Source: an uncultured Neokomagataea sp. | GTDB lineage: Bacteria > Pseudomonadota > Alphaproteobacteria > Acetobacterales > Acetobacteraceae | Direction of reading: 5' to 3' | DNA: 42,946 bases | NCBI RefSeq assembly: GCF_946476835.1 | Contig: NZ_CAMKWA010000015.1 | Coordinates: forward strand, 1 to 42,946 | Part shown: one piece after another, positions 1 through 6,735 of the stretch | Position numbering within the stretch: the stretch's first letter is position 1 | Layout: each line of letters begins with the position of its first letter | Notes under the pieces: generated by a model | What the model saw: only the letters and a program-made list of their open reading frames with translations | What the model was told of the DNA's origin: nothing | Database searches by the model: none | Made by a program: the position numbers and the translations under genes

Positions 1-44
1 TCATAACCTGAAGGCCGTAGGTTCAAATCCTACCCCCGCAACCA
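1..44 (+). tRNA. tRNA-fMet (CAT), 3' part only
   Basis: This is the 3' half of an initiator tRNA; the 5' half lies outside the window. The anticodon CAT is at positions 2-4, followed by the 3' anticodon stem, variable loop, T arm (GTAGG/CCTAC around TTCAAAT) and an acceptor strand ending GCA-A-CCA, with CCA encoded at 42-44. An A before the discriminator A is the initiator hallmark (A72). The acceptor end is the attachment site of the element that follows. Confidence 0.88.
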
Positions 45-1719
45 ACTTTAACGAACTCTCATCCAACGCCTCAGAGCCAACGCTCGAGGCGTTTTTCGCG
101 TTCTGCGCTCTCGTCGTGCGGCCCGCATTCAAAAGCGCAACCAACTTGCCTTCTAATGCGATCCTGTGCTCCGCATGCTCGCTGTCCCAAGAGACAATAA
201 TGCGGTCGATCAGGCCCCGCATGGCCTCCGATGAATCCTGAACAGTATCAGGATGGGTGAGGCTCTCGGTCAGATTGGTAATCGTGGCACGGTAAAGCTC
301 AGCCAGATTGGGGGGTAGGGCTGGTGCAGCCGTTTGGGCTTGCGTCACAGCATCGCTTTGCTGTTTCCGCCGTGCTTCCAAGGCTTCCAGTTCGGATTTT
401 GTCGTTTCGGTGAAGATCCCGGCTTTGATGGCGGTCATCACGTTCGCGATTTCTTTTTCCGTCCGGGCGAGGGAGGTTCGCAGATGGCGCACGGTTTCTT
501 CGCGACCTGCATCCAAACTCCGCTGATGGGCGGCGTAACGGTCAGAAAATTCCTGGACGGCTTCGGGCTGCATCAAATGCTCTTTGAGGCCGTGGACGAT
601 GGTGTGTTCCAGAACGTCCTTACGCAGGCCCTTCATGCCCTGACAGACCGTGCGGCCTTTTTCTCGTGCATTGGAACAATAAAATCGGCGCACGCCGCTG
701 CCTGCGATGTTCATCGTGCCGCCGCATGCCCCACACCGGACCAGGCCCGAGAGGAGGTAGGTGGGACGACGGCTGGCATGGGTTCCACTCAGATGGGTGG
801 CGTCGCCGGTGTCTTTCTCCGCACGCGCGGCATCAATCCGCCTCTGGCGCTCTCGGGCCGTGTCCCAGGCGTCCTGGTCCACGATCCGCAAGGCCGGGAC
901 CTCTTCGATTTTCCAGTCACTTTCGGGATTCAGTCGCGAGACGCGTCTGCTCTCGCCTGGCGGATGGACGTAGCGCAGCCGGTTCCAGACGCGTCGGCCG
1001 ATATAGAGTTCATTATTGAGAATACCGGTGCCGCGTTTTCTGTTGCCCTGGATCGCATTGGCCCGCCAGGTCCCATCCCCACGACGCGCCCCGTGTTGGG
1101 GCACAGGGACTCCTTCGGCGTTTAGGGCTGCGGCGATGCTGCGGGGAGAGACACCGCGCCCATACTCCGCGAAAATGCGCCGGATCACCACGGCCTGTTC
1201 TGGAACAATTTCAAGCTGTCCGGTTTGCGGGAGCCCGTTGGGTTGGATGGGAACCCGATAGCCGTAAGACAAGCCCCCTGCCGAGCGCCCCGACTCAATC
1301 CGGCTGCTCAGCCCGCGATGGGTTTTCTCGGCCAGTTGTCGCAGATAGACCGCGTTGATCGTCGATGAAAACCCAACTTGGAGTTCGCTGATCCAGCCCT
1401 CTGATAGCGTGAAGAGACGGACTTTTCGGTAGCGGCACATCTCGTAAAGATTGGCCGTCTCTTCTTGGGAGCGGGAGAGTCGGTCCAAAGATTCCGCCAT
1501 GACAATCGTAAACTCGCCATCGTCGAGGGCGTGACGGAGTTTTTGATATTGGGGACGGTTTCTGACGGCACCTGATATGGCCTCGTCGGTATATTCGGCG
1601 ACGATGGTCCAGCCCTCAGCTTCTGCGCGACGACGGCAATGACGGATTTGGTCCTGAGCACTCGATGCGTTCTGTCGGTCATCTGAAAACCGGCCATACA
1701 GGGCAACACGTTCCGTCAT
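1..1719 (-). CDS. Large serine recombinase (element integrase)
   Basis: A site-specific serine recombinase of about 572 aa, presumed to integrate and excise the element at tRNA-fMet. The N-terminal resolvase catalytic domain carries the nucleophile in the motif YGRFSDDRQ (Ser12). The recombinase domain follows at roughly residues 160-280. A zinc ribbon has paired Cys in CGACGG and a later CSN...C pair, and a coiled-coil-rich C-terminal region comes after it. I start at the ATG at 1719, just before the catalytic domain; a GTG at 1755 would add 12 residues. The last 13 residues (VAGVGFEPTAFRL) are the antisense of tRNA-fMet, and the TGA stop at 3-1 overlaps the anticodon. That tail is therefore created by integration. 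Most tRNA-targeting integrases are tyrosine recombinases, so a serine enzyme here is less common. Confidence 0.93.
   Translation of the reverse strand: MTERVALYGRFSDDRQNASSAQDQIRHCRRRAEAEGWTIVAEYTDEAISGAVRNRPQYQKLRHALDDGEFTIVMAESLDRLSRSQEETANLYEMCRYRKVRLFTLSEGWISELQVGFSSTINAVYLRQLAEKTHRGLSSRIESGRSAGGLSYGYRVPIQPNGLPQTGQLEIVPEQAVVIRRIFAEYGRGVSPRSIAAALNAEGVPVPQHGARRGDGTWRANAIQGNRKRGTGILNNELYIGRRVWNRLRYVHPPGESRRVSRLNPESDWKIEEVPALRIVDQDAWDTARERQRRIDAARAEKDTGDATHLSGTHASRRPTYLLSGLVRCGACGGTMNIAGSGVRRFYCSNAREKGRTVCQGMKGLRKDVLEHTIVHGLKEHLMQPEAVQEFSDRYAAHQRSLDAGREETVRHLRTSLARTEKEIANVMTAIKAGIFTETTKSELEALEARRKQQSDAVTQAQTAAPALPPNLAELYRATITNLTESLTHPDTVQDSSEAMRGLIDRIIVSWDSEHAEHRIALEGKLVALLNAGRTTRAQNAKNASSVGSEALDESSLKLVAGVGFEPTAFRL
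27..45 (+). repeat. attL: left 19-bp direct repeat in the tRNA-fMet 3' end
   Basis: This 19-bp stretch in the T arm and acceptor end of tRNA-fMet recurs at 18359-18377 with a single difference (A at 32, G at 18364). The two copies bracket all the foreign-looking genes, so they are taken as the attachment-site duplication left by integration. The exact crossover dinucleotide cannot be read from the sequence. Confidence 0.85.
65..96 (+). terminator. Rho-independent terminator just after tRNA-fMet
   Basis: The hairpin has an 8-bp outer stem (65-72 with 86-93), one bulged A at 73, a 4-bp inner stem (74-77 with 82-85), a CAAC loop and a run of T at 92-96. It lies 20 bases past the tRNA CCA, inside the element and antisense to the recombinase coding region. 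It probably ends tRNA-fMet transcription after the element has displaced the original downstream sequence. Confidence 0.75.
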
Positions 1720-1807
1720 CGTTTTGTCTCGTCCGCTTCTTCTGCTCAAAACCACTCAGCGCGATCTTCCGTGACATGTCCAGACCAAGTCGCGCCAATA
1801 GGAGGCT

Positions 1808-3106
1808 CTACTGGTGGTCTGTGTTGTCATCTGGCGTGTCTGGGTCTGTTTTTGGCGTAGCTTTTGCGGCTTTCCCGCTCCAATAGAGCGTTTTTTCACC
1901 TTCAACGTACCGAACCTGATTGGACTGTTCAGTGACCCGGTCCATGACCTTGTAAAAATAAGGCTCCGAAAATGGTTTCTTACCGCTCTTACGTGCATTT
2001 TCTTTATGAGCACGCCAAATATCTGCTTTTGTGAAGGTGCCATCGCCCTTTTTACTGACAGCGAGACAGCATCGTAAGGCTTCGTTGCTGATGGCGGGAC
2101 GGAGCGCGGGGGCTCCAATCAGCGGTTCTGGAATAGTTTTGCGCGTGCGTTGTGTGTTTTTCCGCTCCGGACGGACGTGCTTGCTGGCGGCGATTTCCAG
2201 ACGTGTCGGGGCATGGCTTGGATTGGGGGCACGTCCCAATTCGACATTTTTTGACTCTCGATCTCGGGCGTTGAGGGGGCCCTGGGTCGGGTGCATGGAG
2301 AGATAAAAAAACGGAGACCGTGGCGCTTCGCGCTGCTTCTCAATGTCAAGGCAAATACGATGGGCGACTTGTCCCCCTTCCGCGTCGACAAGGTCAGCTT
2401 CGTTATGGACAGCGATATGGGTATCGACGCCGCCCCGAAGGGCTGAACTGCCGCGTTCGATCATGCGTGCATCTTTGCCGGGGTGGTGGATTACCATGAT
2501 GGAGCAGTTGAATTTTTGTCTCAGCGCGTCCATGCCGGTGATGAGGCGATCCATTTGAGTGGCATCATTTTCATCGCCTTCGAGCGCACTGATTAACGGA
2601 TCAAAAATAATGAGATCCGGATGAATGTTCATCCTTTCGAGTTCTGCGGCAAAAGTGTCGGTTTGCGTGCTCGATGTCAGTTTGACGCGGTGGGTGTGGC
2701 TCGATGCAAAAAGACCCTGTGAAATAATCGGCTGAGCCGTGACCCGATCATAATGGAAATGCTCCAACCAACCGGCAATTCTCCGACCGATGCTGTCTGG
2801 CGCTTCGGCGAGCATATACACAACCGTACGCTGTGGGGCGGCAGGTAGGGGAGGTGTCGGTGGCGTCGTCGGGGGTGGGTCTGCCGCCTCAGACGGGAAG
2901 CAATCAACCCCGATGATCAGGCAAAGCGCAATATGCAGGGCAAGAAATGTTTTCCCACAATTGGGCGCACCATAGAGGCAGATGAGGGCCTTTTGGGGGA
3001 TTACATCTGGGACAAGCCATTCCACTTCCTGAACATTGATGACGTCGATGGTTTGCCACAGCGGGGCGGGGTTCTCCGTCGCGTCTGAGGGTGTGGTTGA
3101 CTCCAT
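1808..3106 (-). CDS. RepA-like AAA ATPase (AAA_25 / replicative helicase family)
   Basis: A RecA-fold ATPase of about 432 aa. Walker A is GAPNCGKT (residues 46-53). Walker B is LIIFDPLISAL, followed by the IHHPGKD segment typical of the RSF1010 RepA / AAA_25 family, which forms hexameric helicases for plasmid replication. The C-terminal ~100 residues are basic and probably form a winged-helix DNA-binding region. The ATG at 3106 is preferred over 3115 because GGGAG lies 9 nt upstream of it. The gene follows the recombinase gene on the same strand and diverges from the small genes at 3379-4103. In an integrated element it may support replication of the excised circle. RepB primase and RepC initiator partners are not recognisable nearby. 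Confidence 0.8.
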   Translation of the reverse strand: MESTTPSDATENPAPLWQTIDVINVQEVEWLVPDVIPQKALICLYGAPNCGKTFLALHIALCLIIGVDCFPSEAADPPPTTPPTPPLPAAPQRTVVYMLAEAPDSIGRRIAGWLEHFHYDRVTAQPIISQGLFASSHTHRVKLTSSTQTDTFAAELERMNIHPDLIIFDPLISALEGDENDATQMDRLITGMDALRQKFNCSIMVIHHPGKDARMIERGSSALRGGVDTHIAVHNEADLVDAEGGQVAHRICLDIEKQREAPRSPFFYLSMHPTQGPLNARDRESKNVELGRAPNPSHAPTRLEIAASKHVRPERKNTQRTRKTIPEPLIGAPALRPAISNEALRCCLAVSKKGDGTFTKADIWRAHKENARKSGKKPFSEPYFYKVMDRVTEQSNQVRYVEGEKTLYWSGKAAKATPKTDPDTPDDNTDHQ

Positions 3107-3378
3107 TGAAGGCATCTCCCTGTGCGGACTGTGATGGTGTTTCTGACATCGCTTTGACCGCTCTGTTGAGGCGTAAAAATCTTCTCCTTCTTCTCACTGG
3201 TCAAGAACCAAATGGTTCTTGTCTAGCTTCTTCAATAGGAAAAACGTTCAGCGTCAGAAAAGGAAAAAAGGAATCGCAGTTACTGCCGGGGGAGGGCTAC
3301 GCCCCCCGGCAGCGCCTGCTTAGAAAAAGAGCAGAACAAGACGGTGGGGCGAACAAATCTCCAACAAAGGAACCCCAC
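3107..3378. promoter_or_regulatory. Divergent intergenic region with a strong G+C hairpin
   Basis: This region separates the leftward RepA-like gene from the rightward small genes and must hold promoters for both. It contains a perfect 10-bp hairpin (3283-3292 with 3303-3312) with a 10-nt loop whose own bases can form a nested GGGC/GCCC pair. No T run follows, so it is not a plain terminator. G+C-rich hairpins of this kind are common between plasmid backbone genes. I could not place promoters with confidence. Confidence 0.45.
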
Positions 3379-3552
3379 ATGTCCAAACTGACTTTCAAAC
3401 CGGCCAACGATACCCTCGACCCCGCTACGGAACTGCTCCTCGCGCTGCGTCCCTTCATAGATTTGCTGGCCCGTCAGGCCGTTCGCGAGTTCGTCGCAAC
3501 CAACGACAACGGCAACGACGCACAGCGCTTCCACGTCGCTTGCGCACGCTAA
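3379..3552 (+). CDS. Small hypothetical protein (57 aa)
   Basis: A 57-residue protein starting at an ATG with AAAGGA about 8 nt upstream. It has a hydrophobic leucine-rich middle (residues 18-31) and an Asn/Asp-rich stretch containing TNDNGND, then ends in ACAR. I recognise no domain. The next gene, 14 bp on, contains similar ANDN motifs, so the two are probably co-transcribed plasmid-type accessory genes. The good ribosome binding site and clean spacing to the next gene are the main reasons to call it real. Confidence 0.6.
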   Translation: MSKLTFKPANDTLDPATELLLALRPFIDLLARQAVREFVATNDNGNDAQRFHVACAR

Positions 3553-3566
3553 GGGGAGGACACATC

Positions 3567-4103
3567 ATGCTACTCTCCGCAAAAAGCCGTAAGCGCGTCG
3601 CCGACTACACAAACAAGATCACGGATCAGGTCATGCAGAACCTGCATCACCGACACATCAGATGCGTGATCTCAGACTGGGTCCGTGGCTGCATGACCAA
3701 CGCTGCCGCCAATGACAACGGTGCTGCCACAGCATCCGCCTCAGCTAACGATAATCATGCACCTGAGCTCCCTGCGAAACACCGTCGTCCCGCCTTTTTG
3801 GAATCGTACCTTTCGGTCGTCCAAGAACAGCAAGGGTCACCACGCGTCATCCTATCGATGAGTCAGGCTGATGCGAGCGCCCTTAACATGAAGGCGGGTC
3901 ACTATGTCCTGGTCTCCGTCATCGTGGTCACCGATCCTTACTTCGCGAAAATCGTGGAGGCCGTCAGTGTACGTCGAGTCAAGCGTGGGACGCAGGGAGC
4001 TGTTCAGGTCGAAGGGCTGCCGTATTCGCGTGCGGGATGCGCAGGCCAGCCTCTGTTCGCAAAAGCCGGTTTACCTCAGCCCCGTCCGGTATCACCCAAA
4101 TAA
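3567..4103 (+). CDS. Hypothetical protein with ANDN-rich linker
   Basis: A predicted protein of 178 aa starting at the ATG at 3567, with GGGGAGGA 6 nt upstream. The N-terminus is basic, residues ~50-70 form an Ala/Asn/Asp linker with two ANDN motifs, and the middle (about residues 80-145) looks like a folded beta-rich domain. No family is recognised. The last ~40 codons overlap the next gene in the +1 frame, and there codon third positions look more coding-like in the other frame. The true end may therefore be earlier, or this gene and the next may once have been one reading frame. Function unknown. Confidence 0.55.
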   Translation: MLLSAKSRKRVADYTNKITDQVMQNLHHRHIRCVISDWVRGCMTNAAANDNGAATASASANDNHAPELPAKHRRPAFLESYLSVVQEQQGSPRVILSMSQADASALNMKAGHYVLVSVIVVTDPYFAKIVEAVSVRRVKRGTQGAVQVEGLPYSRAGCAGQPLFAKAGLPQPRPVSPK

Positions 4104-4896
4104 AGATGAAAAGGCGGTGGACCTCTTCTTGCCGTGGCCTGGCGGGCCGCTGGCCTTGGACGATCTCCAAACGCTGGACCACCGTACCCAGACGGGGCTC
4201 GCACGACGCCTCCTGCTCGCAAAATGGACAGTTCCCAAGGCGAAAGGAGCGGGGGATGAATGCTACACGCTCGCGTTCATCTACGGATGGGGACTGAAAG
4301 CCGCAAAGAGGTCACTGTATGACATCGACCTTTGCTCGATGAGCGACACGGGCCATTACGCAGCGCCTCTGTCCCCGGCTGCACGGCAGAAGATTCCATG
4401 GAGCGCCATTCCCGCGCAGTACCGCCGCGATGACATCGAAGCGCAATTGGCTCCGGTTCCAGCGAATGATCGCTATACGGACGAGGGACCGTTTGGGGCG
4501 CTCATGCGTCCCTGGAAGGGAACGCTCTTCTGGATCAACCCACCGTATAGCCAGCGGCTCTGGGCGTGCTTCATGGAACAGGCCCTACGGAAAGTGGAAC
4601 GAGATGGGCGCAAGATCTTCGTGACGCTGGGGCCAGACGATAACTGTGGGTCTCATGCAGCTCCGCTTTACGATCGCCATGCCTATCGCATTACGTTGGA
4701 GCGGCAATTGCCGTTCTACAAAAAACGGAGTTCATCCATCGAAACGATTAGGAACAACCAAATCGTCGTCTTCGGGAGGGGGGTGAAAATGTACCGTTTC
4801 TTGCGGCGCCTTGCCACAATCATGCAGGCCGATGGCGTGATTTCGGCCGAACAAAAGGCCAAAATCATTAAGGAGTCCTGGCTCTATCTGCGCTAA
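4030..4896 (+). CDS. Phage-Dam-like DNA adenine N6-methyltransferase
   Basis: The protein resembles the phage DNA N-6-adenine-methyltransferase family. It has YDIDLCS followed by a variable stretch, then the catalytic WINPPYSQ motif (NPPY) and a helix beginning LWACFMEQA, as in family members. It likely methylates adenine in DNA, perhaps protecting the element from host restriction. The start is uncertain. No ATG lies in frame near the upstream gene's end; a GTG at 4030 gives 288 aa and a GTG at 4117 gives 259 aa. An ATG at 3904 exists in frame, but there the sequence reads as the upstream gene. A frameshift joining this frame to the upstream gene is possible. The gene is convergent with the DUF3987 gene. 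Confidence 0.62.
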   Translation: MRDAQASLCSQKPVYLSPVRYHPNKDEKAVDLFLPWPGGPLALDDLQTLDHRTQTGLARRLLLAKWTVPKAKGAGDECYTLAFIYGWGLKAAKRSLYDIDLCSMSDTGHYAAPLSPAARQKIPWSAIPAQYRRDDIEAQLAPVPANDRYTDEGPFGALMRPWKGTLFWINPPYSQRLWACFMEQALRKVERDGRKIFVTLGPDDNCGSHAAPLYDRHAYRITLERQLPFYKKRSSSIETIRNNQIVVFGRGVKMYRFLRRLATIMQADGVISAEQKAKIIKESWLYLR

Positions 4897-4902
4897 TAAC
4901 AG

Positions 4903-4924
4903 GGCGGGGAAGAAAGGCCCCGCC
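4903..4924. other. Hairpin between convergent genes
   Basis: A 7-bp G+C stem (4903-4909 with 4918-4924) with an 8-nt loop fills the short gap between the methylase stop and the DUF3987 stop. It may act as a terminator, but no T run follows on either strand. Confidence 0.35.
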
Positions 4925-4927
4925 GCC

Positions 4928-6211
4928 TTAGGCCGCCTCCGGGCGTGATGATGTATTGGCATCATGCTGCGGCGCTTGGGGGCGCATGAGCTCCTGCACA
5001 AAGCGCGCCATCGGGGCGTTTTTTATATCTCGGACGCCCGCAATGAGCTCTCGTGGGGATGGTGCGTGCCCCAGGCGCTGTGCTAGGGCTTCGGCCTTGC
5101 ACACCACTTTTTCCAAGTCCGACATATTATAGCGATCCAGGAGGTTGCGGGCGTCTTGAAGATGCAGTTCGGCGACACGGATGGCCCAGCCTAAATCCCC
5201 GGCGTCGATTTCTGGTGTCTCCTTCCCCAGGAGTACATGGTAGACGAGCGCATATTTGAAGCTCCGCCACAGGATCCGACGGAAGAAACTGGACGGCACA
5301 GTGGCATGGTCTCGAAAGAGCCTCCGAAACTGCGTGCAATAGGCCTCTATGGCCTCGGGAGAAGCGGTATAAAGCGGGTGAATGGTCGTCCTGCGCACCC
5401 TGTCCCAGGCTTCCGTTAAGGCCTTGGATGTGGGTGCGTCGTCCATGGTGTAGAGCGGCATGGGCGGCTCGGGCCTGCGTTCGGCAATGACATATTGGAA
5501 ACGCTGCATGAACCCATCCAGCATGCTTTCCAGGGTGACGTTTTGGAGGAATGTGTCTGTGACCGTTGTTCCCAAAATTACCAGGGCCGGATCTTCAACC
5601 TCAATGGTCTGGCTTCGGGTGCGGCGTGAAATGGTTTGGTTGTCATACAGGCGCAGCAGGTAATCGCGGATTTCATCCGCGTAGGTTTGGCTGTTGATCC
5701 GTTTGATCAACTGGCCCCACTCATCTTGGAACCAGGCGGCATGGTTGTGCTCTTGGAGGTCTGCGACGAATTGTGCGGCGGTTGTGACCTCGGGGAAGCG
5801 TCGAAGTGTCATAATATTTTGCAGGACGCGGGTGGCATAGGTTTTGCTCGCGCCGCTTTCGGCCAGAACCGTGGTCCAGAGGTCTGGACGGACCGTACTT
5901 CCGGCGACGGAGATCTGGACATTTTGGTCGAGGAGCCAGGCTGCAATGCCGTGCAGGGCGGTAAAGGCTGGAATTTCCAGCGGTACATCGCAGCCGTGGT
6001 GAAAGCGATCAATGACGGTCGCAAGGAATGTATCAGGTGGGACAATGTCACGGCCACGCCATTTGGTGTTGGTCGTTTTTAAATTGAGGAAGCCTTGGAG
6101 TGTTTCTCGTTGGGCTTCCGTGAGGTTTTCTGAGATCTGATCGAAGATCGAGTATTGTGAAGATGCAGGTGATTGTCGGGCTTTCTTCTTGCGAGGGGGA
6201 TGACGGGCCAT
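4928..6211 (-). CDS. DUF3987 family P-loop protein
   Basis: A 427-aa protein that fits the DUF3987 family, found on plasmids, phages and integrated elements and often paired with primase or helicase functions. A degenerate P-loop, LAESGASKT, lies at residues 116-124, followed by an acidic WFQDEWGQL segment that may serve as Walker B. The N-terminal ~20 residues are basic and Pro/Lys-rich; the C-terminal third is helical. It is transcribed alone, leftward, convergent with the methylase gene. Its role is probably in element DNA maintenance, but no biochemical activity is established for the family as far as I know. Confidence 0.68.
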   Translation of the reverse strand: MARHPPRKKKARQSPASSQYSIFDQISENLTEAQRETLQGFLNLKTTNTKWRGRDIVPPDTFLATVIDRFHHGCDVPLEIPAFTALHGIAAWLLDQNVQISVAGSTVRPDLWTTVLAESGASKTYATRVLQNIMTLRRFPEVTTAAQFVADLQEHNHAAWFQDEWGQLIKRINSQTYADEIRDYLLRLYDNQTISRRTRSQTIEVEDPALVILGTTVTDTFLQNVTLESMLDGFMQRFQYVIAERRPEPPMPLYTMDDAPTSKALTEAWDRVRRTTIHPLYTASPEAIEAYCTQFRRLFRDHATVPSSFFRRILWRSFKYALVYHVLLGKETPEIDAGDLGWAIRVAELHLQDARNLLDRYNMSDLEKVVCKAEALAQRLGHAPSPRELIAGVRDIKNAPMARFVQELMRPQAPQHDANTSSRPEAA

Positions 6212-6735
6212 CAGGGGCGCTCCTTATGCTGGATGGGGGAGGATACGGCGACGCATGCGCCGTACAGGACACCTGGGTCCAGAACGGGGGCGAGGGAAGC
6301 TGATGACGTCAAAAAAATGCCAGCGGAGCGATTTTTATTTTGAATAGGGAATAATACCCGCGACGATGGGGACCCCCGTCAGCGTCTGCATATTTTAGAA
6401 AATTCCGGGATTCTGAGGATTATAGGCCAATAAACGCGTCAGCAACCCGTCTGCAAAAAGGGCGCTGATTTATGTTTGGGGCGAGTGTTGGTGGCTTGTC
6501 AGGCGAGGGGACGGGCCAGACTACTTATCTGTGGGGCGGAGCACAGCACTTGCCATTGTTTTATAGGGGAGGAACGTTGGCCGATAGGTACGAATATACG
6601 GTAAGGAGCCAATGAGCCTCTCTTTGAAGCGGACGTGGCTCACAGCCCGCGACGATTATTTACTGTTAATTCAATGGGGCAGTATATCAGTGTAAAAATA
6701 AAATAGAATTAAGCCCTTTACGCTTGTTATCTTCA
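6212..6735. other. Intergenic region between DUF3987 gene and defence operon
   Basis: I see no convincing gene in these 524 bases. On the minus strand a consensus -10 (TATAAT, complement of 6419-6424) lies about 200 bases before the DUF3987 start and may be its promoter, though its -35 is poor. A TGACGTCA palindrome sits at 6304-6311. A hairpin-capable segment lies near 6361-6380. The region also holds the 3' flank of the defence operon with no clear terminator. A 47-codon plus-strand frame at 6471-6614 has no ribosome binding site. Confidence 0.4.

Noticed and set aside
1-41. C-terminal motif GVGFEPTAFRL as a conserved protein domain of the recombinase
   Set aside because: It is the antisense translation of the tRNA; such tails appear in many integrases only because they end in tRNA genes.
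6471-6614. A 47-codon frame on the plus strand in the gap before the defence operon
   Set aside because: No ribosome binding site, no recognisable protein features, biased composition.
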